Below, piece after piece: positions 42,430 to 51,317 of a DNA stretch of 64,000 nucleotides; position 1 is the stretch's first letter; every line of letters starts with the position of its first letter. The position numbers and the translations under genes were made by a program. Source of the stretch: Candidatus Sericytochromatia bacterium (GTDB lineage Bacteria; Cyanobacteriota; Sericytochromatia; UBA7694); the NCBI GenBank assembly GCA_018780035.1, contig JADMKE010000036.1, positions 45,405 to 109,404 on the forward strand, written 5' to 3'. The notes under the pieces were generated by a model. The model saw only the letters and a program-made list of their open reading frames with translations. It was not told the origin of the DNA and ran no database searches.

Positions 42430-44595
42430 ATGTATCGCGCATTTAGTACGGCAGTGACCGGCCTACAGGCCAATCAAACCCGCATGGAAGTGATTGGCAA
42501 CAATATTGCCAACGTCAACACCACCGCCTTTAAAGCCAATCGTGCCACCTTCGAAGAACTCTTTGCCCAAACCCTGAGAGGTGCGGGGGAACCCACTGGC
42601 AATAAAGGGGGCACCAATCCCATGCAAATCGGCCTGGGCACCCATGTGACCTCGATCGACACGATCCACTCCCAAGGCGCCCTGCTCACAACCGGCAAAA
42701 ATACCGATGTGGCCATTCAAGGCAAGGGCTTTTTGGTCATGCGTGATTCACAGGGAGCCAAACTCTACAGCCGCGATGGCAATCTTGGTCTGGATGGGGA
42801 TCGCCGTCTGGTCAATGCCACAGGTCTGTTGGTACAGGGTTACTCTGCCGACAAACAGGGAGTCATACGCGAAAATGGCCCGATTTCAGACATTGTGATC
42901 GAAGCCAATCGCACCTACCCGCCCAAATCCACCACCAAAGTTGATGTCGCAGGCAATATTTACCGTCCTTCGGTTTTATCGTCCAGCGAAGCCTATGCCC
43001 ACGCCCAGCAAGCCCGCGTCACCTCCGGCGTTGCCGTGACGGGTTTTGGCGGCGCCGGGGGTCAATTGCAATTGGGGGCCGCCAATCCCAATACATTGGA
43101 TGCGGGTGAATTGACGATTAACAATGTCTCAATTGTGGGCGGTATCCCACTGGTCACCCCTGGAGATACCACCACTACCGTGATGCAAAAAATTGCCGAT
43201 CTGATCAATTTTCACAAAGACAAAACCAATGTGGTCGCAACGGTCAAACAAGCAGCCAGCACAGGTGCTGGCCAAGATCAGATTGTGTTAACCCAACTCC
43301 AACCCGGTCCAGACAAACAAATTGTGGTCGCTGGCACGGGTTTGGCCGGTGTGAGCTTAAATGGCACCCAACTCTTTACGGCTGGAACCACCACCATTGA
43401 GACCACCTCCAGCAATACCCTGGGCCAAACCACGGCAGCCTCCATCAGCTTGATCAGCGGTGATATTTTGGTCAACGGCGTGGATATCGGCTCCTTGTCG
43501 GCCACACCAGCCTCAAGCACCGCAGAGCAAAACGCCCAGGCAATTATCTCGCTGATCAACGCCAAAACAGATATCACAGGGGTCACAGCTTTTTCAGACG
43601 GCAATGGCCGCATCTCCATGCGCGCCACGGCCCGCGATATTATTCTCAGTGGTCAAACAGTTGCAGCAGGCACCATCCCTACGGCAGCAACCCCTGGTGG
43701 GGGAGCCAACGTTTCGGGTCTGTATACAGGTCTCAATCGGGCCAAGACAGCCTCGGTGATAGCCGGAACCAGCACCGATGTCTTTGACGCGCTGGGTGCC
43801 AAACATGCAGTCGGTTTGGACTTTGTTTCAGACTATGATGTGGTCACCGATGCTGCTGGCATTGTCCAAGGCACCCGTGATGCGGGCATCTGGAATTGGG
43901 CGGCTACCTCTGGAGAGCCCAATGTGGCGGTCTTAAGCAGCGACGGCAACGCCGCGGGCAGCAATGTCCCGCTGCGCTCAGTTCGCTTTAATGACAAAGG
44001 CATTTTGAGCAATTTTTCAGGCCGCTTTACCCTGAATTTTTTGAACAGCGATGCCATTACCTCAACCTCGATTTTCTCGTTCAACACCAATTTGAGCCCC
44101 AATGTGGCCCAGCCCCAGCCCATGACTGTTGACGTAGGAACCGTGGGAGACACCAACGGCCTGACTCAATTCAGCGCTCCCCGAACCCTGACAGTGGCCA
44201 CCCAAGACGGCTATTCAGCCGGAGACCTGAATTCGTTTACAATCGCACCTGATGGCACGATTCGCGGCTTGTTTTCCAATGGGCAATTATTGGCCCTGGG
44301 CAAATTGGCGATGGCCAGCTTTGTCAACGAAGGCGGTTTGATTCGCGGTCATCAAAGTTCCAGCCAGGGCGGCAACGTCTACCAAGAGACCCCCAATTCT
44401 GGCAATGCCCGGATTGGCGCAGCCCAAACAGCCGGCAATGGCACGATTGTGGGCGGCACCCTGGAAGGTTCCAACGTCGACTTGGCAGAGCAATTCACCG
44501 ATATGATTGTGACCCAACGCGCTTTCCAAGCAAATTCCCGAACAATCACCACCGCGGATGAAATGCTTCAGGAAGTGCTATCCTTGAGAAGGTAA
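42430..44595 (+). CDS. flgE: Flagellar hook protein
   Basis: 721 residues, longer than usual (about 400). The ends are conserved: MYRAFSTAVTGLQANQTRME with NNIANVNTTAFKANRATFEE, and a C-terminal VDLAEQFTDMIVTQRAFQANSR. The centre (about 200-600) is a Thr/Gly/Asn-rich insertion with repeated beta-like strands, probably extra outward-facing hook domains. It is exported by the flagellar type III system. GGGAGG precedes the ATG. Confidence 0.95.
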   Translation: MYRAFSTAVTGLQANQTRMEVIGNNIANVNTTAFKANRATFEELFAQTLRGAGEPTGNKGGTNPMQIGLGTHVTSIDTIHSQGALLTTGKNTDVAIQGKGFLVMRDSQGAKLYSRDGNLGLDGDRRLVNATGLLVQGYSADKQGVIRENGPISDIVIEANRTYPPKSTTKVDVAGNIYRPSVLSSSEAYAHAQQARVTSGVAVTGFGGAGGQLQLGAANPNTLDAGELTINNVSIVGGIPLVTPGDTTTTVMQKIADLINFHKDKTNVVATVKQAASTGAGQDQIVLTQLQPGPDKQIVVAGTGLAGVSLNGTQLFTAGTTTIETTSSNTLGQTTAASISLISGDILVNGVDIGSLSATPASSTAEQNAQAIISLINAKTDITGVTAFSDGNGRISMRATARDIILSGQTVAAGTIPTAATPGGGANVSGLYTGLNRAKTASVIAGTSTDVFDALGAKHAVGLDFVSDYDVVTDAAGIVQGTRDAGIWNWAATSGEPNVAVLSSDGNAAGSNVPLRSVRFNDKGILSNFSGRFTLNFLNSDAITSTSIFSFNTNLSPNVAQPQPMTVDVGTVGDTNGLTQFSAPRTLTVATQDGYSAGDLNSFTIAPDGTIRGLFSNGQLLALGKLAMASFVNEGGLIRGHQSSSQGGNVYQETPNSGNARIGAAQTAGNGTIVGGTLEGSNVDLAEQFTDMIVTQRAFQANSRTITTADEMLQEVLSLRR

Positions 44596-44600
44596 GCTAA

Positions 44601-44825
44601 ATGATTAAACTGACCCGCCTCAATGGTCAAGCCATTGTGGTCAACGCAGATCTGATTAAATTTCTAGAGGCCACGCCAGACACGCTTTTAACCCTGTCTA
44701 ATGGTGAGAAGTTGATGGTCAAGGAATCGATTGAAACCGTGATGGAAAGTTTCATCCTGTTTCGTCGCCAAACCTTGGAACCCGTGGTAAGACCGCTGGA
44801 AATCGAAGCCGAAGCGGGTCTGTGA
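44601..44825 (+). CDS. flbD: FlbD family flagellar protein
   Basis: 74 residues. MIKLTRLNGQAIVVNADLIK, TPDTLLTLSNGEKLMVKESI and EVMESFI-like spacing match the small FlbD family (the non-regulator type found between flgE and motA in Bacillus and other bacteria). Its role in flagellar assembly is poorly defined. It lies 5 nt after flgE. Confidence 0.9.
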   Translation: MIKLTRLNGQAIVVNADLIKFLEATPDTLLTLSNGEKLMVKESIETVMESFILFRRQTLEPVVRPLEIEAEAGL

Positions 44826-44851
44826 TACAATATGTTGGGATTTTGTAAAAC

Positions 44852-45649
44852 ATGGATTTAACTGCACCCATTGGACTCTTAATTGCCCTGATTGGGATTA
44901 TTGGGGGCCGCATCTTAGAAGGCGGCAGCCCACTTTTTCTCTTGCAACATACTGCCTTTGTGATTGTTGCAGGGGGCACGGTTGGGGCCATGATCTATGG
45001 CTCACGCAGCCTGGACATTTTGGCTTTTCCGAATCATTTGCGCAAAACCTTTGTCAAAAGTGAGACCCGCGCCGAAGAAATCATCCCCCAATTGGTGCGT
45101 TTTGCCGAAAAAGCCCGCCGCGAGGGTTTGCTCTCTTTGGAGCGCGAAGTGCCCAATGTCGAAGACGAATTCCTCAAACAGGGTCTTCAATTGGTGGCTG
45201 ACGGCACCGACCCTGAGATTGTCAAATCAATTCTAAGCATACAACTGGAACAGCAAGAAGTCCGCCACGAGCGGGTGATCAAGATGTATGAATCTGGTGC
45301 TGGCTATGCGCCCACGATCGGGATCATCGGCGCTGTTTTGGGCCTGATTCACGTCATGGAACATTTACACGAAGGCATTGAAAAAGTGGGGCCCGGCATC
45401 GCTGTGGCTTTTGTGGCCACCATTTATGGTCTGGTACTGGCCAATGTTTTGCTCTTTCCAATGGCAGGCAAATTGCGAATCAACAGCCAATCCGAATTAT
45501 TGGTGCGCGAGTTGATTCTGGAAGGCATCTTATCGATTCAGGCTGGAGACAACCCCCGTATTATCGAAGAGCGTCTCAAGGCCTTTTTATCTGCCACCGA
45601 ACGCAAAACCTATGAAGCCAATCGGGAAAGCCGAAAGGGCAATGCGTGA
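44852..45649 (+). CDS. motA: Flagellar motor stator protein MotA
   Basis: 265 residues with four membrane helices (about 5-22, 32-50, 150-170, 180-205) and the cytoplasmic loop carrying the Arg/Glu residues that touch FliG (EKARREGLLSLEREV). PTIGIIGAVLGLIHVMEHL and GPGIAVAFVATIYGLVLAN are MotA/TolQ/ExbB signatures. It forms the ion-conducting stator with MotB. Its stop overlaps the motB GTG. Confidence 0.95.
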   Translation: MDLTAPIGLLIALIGIIGGRILEGGSPLFLLQHTAFVIVAGGTVGAMIYGSRSLDILAFPNHLRKTFVKSETRAEEIIPQLVRFAEKARREGLLSLEREVPNVEDEFLKQGLQLVADGTDPEIVKSILSIQLEQQEVRHERVIKMYESGAGYAPTIGIIGAVLGLIHVMEHLHEGIEKVGPGIAVAFVATIYGLVLANVLLFPMAGKLRINSQSELLVRELILEGILSIQAGDNPRIIEERLKAFLSATERKTYEANRESRKGNA

Positions 45650-46476
45650 GCCGCCGTCGCAAAGTTGCTGCTGCACATGTCAATCATGAACGCTGGATGG
45701 TCTCGTTTGCGGATTTCATGACCCTGCTCTTTGCGCTTTTTGTGGTGCTCTTTGCCGTTTCTTCGGTAGATCAACAAAAATACCAACAGATGACAGAGTC
45801 GATGGAAAAAGCCTTTGGGGTCGTACCCCGACAGGGAGATGGCTTGTTGGAAAGTCGGCCCGGCATCCCCGCTCAGATCAGTATTGTGCCACCTGTGGTG
45901 CAATACCCCCCCATGAATCCAGTCAAAACCAGCCCAGCCAAAACCACCGAACAAATGAAAAACCTGCTCAAACAAACCCCTGAATTGGCAAAAATGATGA
46001 GTTTGCGCCAGGAAGAGCGGGGATTGATCTTGCAATTACAGGAAAGTCTCTTTTTTGACAGCGGCAGTGCCGAACTCAAGCCAGAGGCGCTGCCAGCCTT
46101 AAAAAAACTCGTAACTGCACTCGAAAAAATGCCCCTCTCTCTGCGGGTGGAGGGCCACACCGACAATATTCCTGTCAAAGGCAATTTTGGTTCAAATTGG
46201 GATCTTTCTGCAGCCCGAGCAACCCAAGTCTTACAGGTTTTGCTGAATCACAGCAAAATACAGCCCCAACGCCTCTCGATGGCCGGCTATGGGGAATACC
46301 ATCCGATCGCAGCCAATAACACGGAAAGCGGCAGGCGCAAGAACCGCCGTGTGGATATTGTGCTCTTAAGTCCCCGTGCAGATCTTCAAGAACCCCAGAA
46401 TCAGGGGTATACTACCCAAACACCTGACAGTCTGAATCAGGAACTTGAATCCAAACTTTCGACCAGGAGGAATTGA
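45646..46476 (+). CDS. motB: Flagellar motor stator protein MotB
   Basis: 276 residues from a GTG that overlaps the motA stop (GTGA). The single membrane helix contains the ion-carrying Asp23 in VSFADFMTLLFALFVVLF. A plug/linker follows, then the OmpA-like peptidoglycan-binding domain (LFFDSGSAELKPEA, GHTDNIPVKG and RRKNRRVDIVL). It anchors the stator to the cell wall. Ion type (H+ or Na+) cannot be told. Confidence 0.96.
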   Translation: MSRRRKVAAAHVNHERWMVSFADFMTLLFALFVVLFAVSSVDQQKYQQMTESMEKAFGVVPRQGDGLLESRPGIPAQISIVPPVVQYPPMNPVKTSPAKTTEQMKNLLKQTPELAKMMSLRQEERGLILQLQESLFFDSGSAELKPEALPALKKLVTALEKMPLSLRVEGHTDNIPVKGNFGSNWDLSAARATQVLQVLLNHSKIQPQRLSMAGYGEYHPIAANNTESGRRKNRRVDIVLLSPRADLQEPQNQGYTTQTPDSLNQELESKLSTRRN

Positions 46477-46479
46477 GGA

Positions 46480-47070
46480 ATGGCAGCACGATTGAGTGGT
46501 CGTCCCACTCCACGACGAAAGGGCCAGGAAAACAACGAAGAGACCACGCCGCCGGTTGCAAACAAACAACCCAGGCAAAATATGCTCTTGATCGTTGCTT
46601 TGACGGTTGCTCTGCTGATAGCAGGGCTATCCACCGCGGCCTTGGTCTGGATGACCCTGAATCCGGGTGGCTTAAAAACCAACAACAGCAGCGAGAGCCA
46701 CTCTGAGTTTGCCGCAGGCCCCATGATTGAGCTCGGTCAGTTTACGGTCAATCTGGGCGATATCAACCAACGCCGGTTTTTAAGGGCCTCTCTGACATTG
46801 GCCTTTACCACTTCCGATCCGGCCTTCCTCTCTGGCAATGAACAGCGCAAAGAAAGTTGGTTGACTGAGCTCAAAGATCAAATCAAAGAAAAGCGCCCGA
46901 TCTTTCAGGATATTGTGGTCACCACCTTGAGCGCAAAATCAGCCCAGGCTCTGGGCACACCCCAAGGCAAAACTGAGTTAAAGGCTGAGCTATCCACCCG
47001 CCTGAATCAATACCTGAGCAAAGAAACCCATATCCAAGACGTATTTTTAACCGAGTTTATCATTCAATAA
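46480..47070 (+). CDS. fliL: Flagellar basal body-associated protein FliL
   Basis: 196 residues: a polar N-terminal tail, one membrane helix (about 35-58) and a FliL periplasmic domain with IELGQFTVNLGD, RFLRASLTLAF, a helix-rich middle and VFLTEFIIQ at the end. FliL surrounds and supports the stator. Its ATG lies 3 nt after the motB stop and AGGAGG overlaps the motB end, so it belongs to the operon. Confidence 0.93.
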   Translation: MAARLSGRPTPRRKGQENNEETTPPVANKQPRQNMLLIVALTVALLIAGLSTAALVWMTLNPGGLKTNNSSESHSEFAAGPMIELGQFTVNLGDINQRRFLRASLTLAFTTSDPAFLSGNEQRKESWLTELKDQIKEKRPIFQDIVVTTLSAKSAQALGTPQGKTELKAELSTRLNQYLSKETHIQDVFLTEFIIQ

Positions 47071-47095
47071 TTGCGCCGCATCTTCCTTTTGGGTG

Positions 47096-47124
47096 TGGAC
47101 GTGGGTTTTCGGAGCCGTTATAAT
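47096..47124 (+). promoter_or_regulatory. Sigma-70-type promoter giving a leaderless transcript
   Basis: TGGACG (47096-47101) and a perfect TATAAT (47119-47124) have the ideal 17-bp spacing. The first A of ATG 47132 is 8 nt past the -10, exactly where transcription should begin, and no ribosome binding site fits between. Confidence 0.65.
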
Positions 47125-47131
47125 ACAAGTC

Positions 47132-47722
47132 ATGGTAAATATTGCTAATTGCAACAAAATATTGCTTTCTGTAAAGGCCCTGCTGTGTATTCAGCTGCTT
47201 TGGCCGCTTTCAGCCTACTCTCAGGCCAACCACAGCAACCGCATTTATGCACCACCGCAAATTTCAGCCTCAATTTACCAAGAATTTCAGGCCTTTATGG
47301 GCCAACATTCGCTCTTAAAGACAGCTTTGCCAAGTGACAGCTATTATGTGCTGCGCTTGTTAAATTATCAGCGCCAACCCGCTGAACATGGCTATTGGGC
47401 CCAACTCCATCTCGATGAACAACAGGAAATATTAAGTGTTCAGGTGCGTTTGGAAATTTGGAACAAAGACACCTTGCTTTGGCAACGCACCGTCAGTCCC
47501 AAGCGCAGCTTAAAATACCTGGCTGATGAGGTCAAAAGCACAGGGCAGCCGATACTGCCTTCGTATATGTCACTCGAAACAGGTCTCTTACACTTTCCGG
47601 CCTTGTCAGCCGATCAAGAAACACGGTTGCGCATCGAATTGCTCTTTCAGGCCGCCACTTTACTCGAAAAAGATCTACACAGCCATTTGCACCGACTGAA
47701 AACCGAAAATCCGGGGGGATAA
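47132..47722 (+). CDS. Secreted hypothetical protein
   Basis: 196 residues with a signal peptide (KILLSVKALLCIQLLWPLSAYSQA, cleaved about residue 30). The mature part contains VQVRLEIWNKDTLLWQRTV and a Leu-rich C-terminal helix. I do not recognise a family. The position after fliL and before an RpaB-like regulator suggests a flagellar or envelope role, but it has its own promoter. The start at 47132 is preferred over 47093 because the signal peptide then has a normal length. Confidence 0.65.
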   Translation: MVNIANCNKILLSVKALLCIQLLWPLSAYSQANHSNRIYAPPQISASIYQEFQAFMGQHSLLKTALPSDSYYVLRLLNYQRQPAEHGYWAQLHLDEQQEILSVQVRLEIWNKDTLLWQRTVSPKRSLKYLADEVKSTGQPILPSYMSLETGLLHFPALSADQETRLRIELLFQAATLLEKDLHSHLHRLKTENPGG

Positions 47723-47731
47723 AAATGAGGC

Positions 47732-48454
47732 ATGTTTAAAGGCAAGATTCTGGTTGCCGACGATGAGGCCAGTATTCGTCAAATTGTTGAGGCCCGTCTG
47801 AAAATGGCTGGTTTTGAGGTCGTCACAGCGGGAAATGGGGAAGAAGCTCTAGAACGTTATTATGAAGTCCATCCCGATCTGGTGGTCTTGGATATTATGA
47901 TGCCCCATATGGACGGGCTGCAGGTCTGCAAACAAATTCGCAAACGCGATACCACCCCGATTATCATGCTCACTGCCAAAGGCGATATCGCCGACCGCAT
48001 CAATGCCCTGGAGATGGGGGCCGATGACTATATCATCAAACCTTTCAGCCCCCGTGAACTCGAAGCCCGCATCAAAGCGGTCTTGCGCCGGACCTATGTG
48101 CAGCCTGTCAAACCCGCCCTGATTGAAGTGGATGATATCAGCATCGACTTAAGCCGCCGCCATGTTTTAAAGGCCAACCAACGGGTCAAATTGACCGAAA
48201 TGGAATTCAGCCTGCTCGAATTGCTGGCTCTCAACCCAGGCAAACCCTTTTCCCGCAACGATATTTTGCAGCAGGTCTGGGGCTACCGCCTGAACCAGTA
48301 TTCAGACACCCGTGTGGTCGATGTGCACGTTAGCCGCTTGCGCAGTAAACTTGAAAAAGATGTCAGCGATCCGGAACTGATTCTCACAGCCCGAGGGACA
48401 GGGTATATGTTCCAAAATTACCACCTCAACCATCCGGCTGTCGAAGAAGCTTAA
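47732..48454 (+). CDS. OmpR-family response regulator, RpaB-like
   Basis: 240 residues. The receiver domain has the acidic pair Asp10/Asp11, phosphoacceptor Asp54 (VVLDIMMP), Thr81 and Lys103. The C-terminal winged helix has the OmpR/PhoB pattern (LTEMEFSLLELLALNPGKPF, DTRVVDVHVSRLRSKLE, GTGYMF). The wording of the receiver (SIRQIVEARLKMAGFEVVTA, GDIADRINALEMGADDY, KPFSPRELEARI) closely resembles cyanobacterial RpaB/Ycf27. No histidine kinase gene is adjacent, as for RpaB. It is an expected master regulator under light or redox stress in that group; here it may control the upstream envelope and flagellar genes (inference). Confidence 0.9.
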   Translation: MFKGKILVADDEASIRQIVEARLKMAGFEVVTAGNGEEALERYYEVHPDLVVLDIMMPHMDGLQVCKQIRKRDTTPIIMLTAKGDIADRINALEMGADDYIIKPFSPRELEARIKAVLRRTYVQPVKPALIEVDDISIDLSRRHVLKANQRVKLTEMEFSLLELLALNPGKPFSRNDILQQVWGYRLNQYSDTRVVDVHVSRLRSKLEKDVSDPELILTARGTGYMFQNYHLNHPAVEEA

Positions 48455-48492
48455 ACAAGGCTGATTCACAACAAAGCAAATGCCCAGCCATT

Positions 48493-48529
48493 AAAAAACA
48501 GCACCGCCAAAAGCAGTGCTGTTTTTTTT
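48493..48529. terminator. Bidirectional terminator
   Basis: AAAAAACAGCAC (48493-48504) pairs with GTGCTGTTTTTT (48516-48527), with A and T tracts on both sides. It lies between the convergent regulator and KhpA genes and serves both strands. Confidence 0.88.
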
Positions 48530-48584
48530 AATCTATTCAGACCCCAGAAAAACAAGGGAAGACAGGAATGCCCGCCCCAGAAAT

Positions 48585-48845
48585 CTAGTTGTCGAGAACC
48601 TCGATATTGATCCGCTGCTGAGACTTAATGGCTGCAGCTTTAACCACAGTGCGCAAGGCATTGATGGTTTTGCCACGGCGACCAATCACACGGCCACGGT
48701 CATCGGGATGAACCTGTAAACTGATATCCAATTGGACCAAGTCTTCTTCGTCTTCGGGCTCAAAGGTGCTGGTCTGAATCGAAACCTCTTCAGGGTTCTT
48801 GACCAGCATTTTGACAATCAATTCTACGGCATCGGTTACGGGCAT
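48585..48845 (-). CDS. khpA: KH-domain RNA-binding protein (YlqC/KhpA)
   Basis: 86 residues with one KH domain. The GxxG loop lies in RVIGRRGKTINALRTVV and the C-terminal strand in QRINIEVL. KhpA proteins bind RNA and are usually encoded just after rpsP, as here (11 nt after the S16 stop). The spacing implies co-transcription. Confidence 0.95.
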   Translation of the reverse strand: MPVTDAVELIVKMLVKNPEEVSIQTSTFEPEDEEDLVQLDISLQVHPDDRGRVIGRRGKTINALRTVVKAAAIKSQQRINIEVLDN

Positions 48846-48856
48846 GGAGGTGCTCC

Positions 48857-49096
48857 TTAAGCGGATTGGGCTTGTTTGATCAGGCGTTGAACCACATCAG
48901 TGGGTTGGGCGCCACACTCCAGCCATTTTTTGAGAGATTCCTGTTCAAAGCGAATCAAAGAAGGCTCATGACGGGGATCATAAAAACCGATTTCTTCAAT
49001 CGGGCGCCCATCACGGCGGTTGCGGGAATCAATCACCACAATCCGGTATACGGGTCTTTTTTTAGTACCAAAACGTTTCAGTCGAATCTTGACCAT
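48857..49096 (-). CDS. rpsP: 30S ribosomal protein S16
   Basis: 79 residues starting MVKIRLKRFGTKKRPVYRIV, with RRDGRPIEEIGFYDPRHEP, a full match to bS16. It binds 16S rRNA during 30S assembly. khpA follows on the same strand. The usual rimM-trmD neighbours are not seen here. Confidence 0.97.
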   Translation of the reverse strand: MVKIRLKRFGTKKRPVYRIVVIDSRNRRDGRPIEEIGFYDPRHEPSLIRFEQESLKKWLECGAQPTDVVQRLIKQAQSA

Positions 49097-49261
49097 TTGA
49101 AAAAACTACCTCTGGAAGTTTAGCTTGCATTTTTGTTTTTTTTACACGTCTGAATGAGATAAACGGGAGTCATCAGCGTGGCTTTCGCACCTGCTCAGAG
49201 GTGGAACCCAGTCATTATACGATACATCTCAAGGTGTGTACACTGTATCTGGAGGACGAGC

Positions 49262-49759
49262 ATGACTGAGATCTATTTAATTCTGCACAATATCCGCTCT
49301 TTACACAATGTGGGGAGTTTGTTTCGCACCGCTGACGGTGCCGGTGTCAAAAAGATTTTTCTAACCGGGTTCACGGGTTGCCCCCCCCGCAAAGAAATAC
49401 ACAAAACAGCGCTGGGTGCTGAAGAGCACGTTGAATGGTCACACCATTGGGAACTGGAAGAGGTCTTAAAAACCCTCAAAAGGGAAGGGGTGCAAATTGT
49501 GGGCGTAGAGTCAGATGCCCAAAGCCAGCACTATTTGCAGATTGCCTATGCCCCAGCTGTGGCCTTTATCCTGGGCAACGAGGTCTGGGGCGTGGAACCC
49601 GAAATCAGGGAGCAGGTGGATCAGTTGGTTCAGATCCCCATGTATGGCATCAAAGAATCGCTGAATGTGGCTGTGTGTGGGGGGATTCTGCTCTATGGGG
49701 TTCGAGAGGTAATGGTTCATCGCGGACAGCTGCCTCAACAGGTTCAGACTTCGCCGTGA
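49262..49759 (+). CDS. SpoU/TrmH family RNA 2'-O-methyltransferase
   Basis: 165 residues in the SPOUT knot fold. Motif 1 is NIRSLHNVGSLFRTADG (with the conserved Asn and Arg), motif 2 is FILGNEVWGV and motif 3 is IPMYGIKESLNVAVCGGILLY. It methylates the 2'-O of a tRNA or rRNA nucleotide. Start is ATG 49262 with GGAGG upstream; a longer frame to 49178 lacks a site. Its last 110 nt lie antisense to the 3' end of the FapA-like gene. Confidence 0.92.
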   Translation: MTEIYLILHNIRSLHNVGSLFRTADGAGVKKIFLTGFTGCPPRKEIHKTALGAEEHVEWSHHWELEEVLKTLKREGVQIVGVESDAQSQHYLQIAYAPAVAFILGNEVWGVEPEIREQVDQLVQIPMYGIKESLNVAVCGGILLYGVREVMVHRGQLPQQVQTSP

Positions 49760-51311
49760 TCTTGGTTTCTGTTCCCTCTTGCTCTACGCAAAAGCTGATG
49801 GGCCCCTTTAATGGGGCTGAAAATGTCGCTTGATAAGGGCCCATCGAGAGCGCCAATTCGGGCCAGAGCGCCTTGCCCAAACGCAGATTTTGACCACAGG
49901 GCCAAGCAAAGAGCGTCTGCTCTAAGTAAGAGAGTTCATCCTTGAGCTGTTCGACCTGCTGCTCCAGGTGATGCAATTTGCGCTGGAGCAATTCTGGATT
50001 GACCAAAGGCACCTCTTGGGCACGGACCTGAATCAGCTTTTTCAGGGTGCTGTCCAATTCTTGGCGCACCTCTGTCAGAGCATGGTTTTTGGCCTCAAAC
50101 TGATCACAGGCATAATCATCTTGGCCCAAATGGATATGGGCCACGGACTTGCGTTCATTGCCAATTTGACCCACACGCAATTGCCTCAGGGCCACCAGCC
50201 GCCCACCCAGCAATAGACCTGTTTCAGGGGTTTCGCCAATCACAATACTGCCCCCGGCGCGCAAATGACTTTGATACACCCCTTCTCGAACACGAATATC
50301 CCGACCGCATTCAATCAAGACCTGGCTCAAACGGGTGGCAACAGTCTGTCCAGACGCCCGAATCAGGCATTGTCCCTGGCCATTGACCGCTCCATGAATC
50401 AAAATATCGCCACCGGCTTCCAGTCGCGCCCCCTCCACATCACCCAAGACCTCAATATGTCCTTTGGCCTGCACCAGATACCCCGATTGCACAGAACCCA
50501 AAATGAGAATGCTGCCAGAATAGTTTAAATCTCCGCTCTCTTCATCCACCTTCTCAACGGTCAGAATCGGATCCAAGCGCACCGAATTAAAGCGCAAAAT
50601 CGGGCAGCCACTCTGGGTTGAAACCAAGATCTGGGGATCCAAAGGTGAAAAATCACTGCCCACGGAGGGAACCAATTGCAGATTTTTGCCAGATTTTGCC
50701 GGCAAAATCTGGCCTGTCACCGTTGTGCCCGATTGCCCAGGTGTAGCGGGATGAAGCTGGGCCAAGGGTACCCCTTGCTCCAATTGCACCACCAAAGCAC
50801 TGGGCATTTCGGCCTCCGTTTGCTGAAAAAGGGGCTCCAGCCAAGCATTTGTTCCATGCACAGGCAAGCTGCCCCTTGCCACCAATAATTGCTCGGCCTG
50901 AGAGGTATTCATGATTTCTTTGAGTGCATCGTAAAGATAACCCTGTTTGACCCCGGCATAAGCCAATTTTTCCAAGAGCCGCTCCAAGGGAATTTCTTCA
51001 CCGCTAAAAGCCGGCTGCACACTGGCCCAGGCCTGCATCTGATCTTCAGAAATCTGCACCTGCAGTTCAAATTCAACCCGACGGGCCAAACATTTGACAA
51101 TTTCACGGTTGAGTTGATCCCAACGCAATTGGGTCAAATCGTCAAAGGCATGTTGATCCAATTCAAATTGAAATGAAGAATAGCCCATTTCCAAGAGGGC
51201 TTCCAACAGTTCCTCGGCTTCGAGCCTGCCACCTTTAACATCCTGGGGACGAATTGCCGCAAAGAGCAGGGTTTTGTCCTCAGAAAAACGCAAACGAACA
51301 GGATTTGTCAT
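49650..51311 (-). CDS. FapA-like (DUF342) polymer-forming protein, copy 1
   Basis: 553 residues. The central right-handed beta-helix (about 230-400) has repeating strands such as GSILILGSVQSGYLVQAKG, HIEVLGDVEGARLEAGGD, ILIHGAVNGQGQ and VREGVYQSHLRAGGSIVIGE. A coiled coil (about 425-470) and a beta C-terminal domain follow. DUF342/FapA proteins are linked to cell-surface or cytoskeletal assembly and, in some bacteria, chemotaxis and membrane-curvature regulation. The last roughly 35 codons overlap trmH in antisense and are low-complexity. It lies 6 nt downstream of its paralogue's stop on the same strand. Confidence 0.85.
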   Translation of the reverse strand: MTNPVRLRFSEDKTLLFAAIRPQDVKGGRLEAEELLEALLEMGYSSFQFELDQHAFDDLTQLRWDQLNREIVKCLARRVEFELQVQISEDQMQAWASVQPAFSGEEIPLERLLEKLAYAGVKQGYLYDALKEIMNTSQAEQLLVARGSLPVHGTNAWLEPLFQQTEAEMPSALVVQLEQGVPLAQLHPATPGQSGTTVTGQILPAKSGKNLQLVPSVGSDFSPLDPQILVSTQSGCPILRFNSVRLDPILTVEKVDEESGDLNYSGSILILGSVQSGYLVQAKGHIEVLGDVEGARLEAGGDILIHGAVNGQGQCLIRASGQTVATRLSQVLIECGRDIRVREGVYQSHLRAGGSIVIGETPETGLLLGGRLVALRQLRVGQIGNERKSVAHIHLGQDDYACDQFEAKNHALTEVRQELDSTLKKLIQVRAQEVPLVNPELLQRKLHHLEQQVEQLKDELSYLEQTLFAWPCGQNLRLGKALWPELALSMGPYQATFSAPLKGPISFCVEQEGTETKITAKSEPVEAAVRDEPLPLEPHRAESPHTQPHSAIL

Positions 51312-51317
51312 TGCAGT

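Noticed and set aside
49178..49261. N-terminal extension of the methyltransferase
   Set aside because: The in-frame ATG at 49262 has GGAGG at proper spacing; the extension does not match the family.
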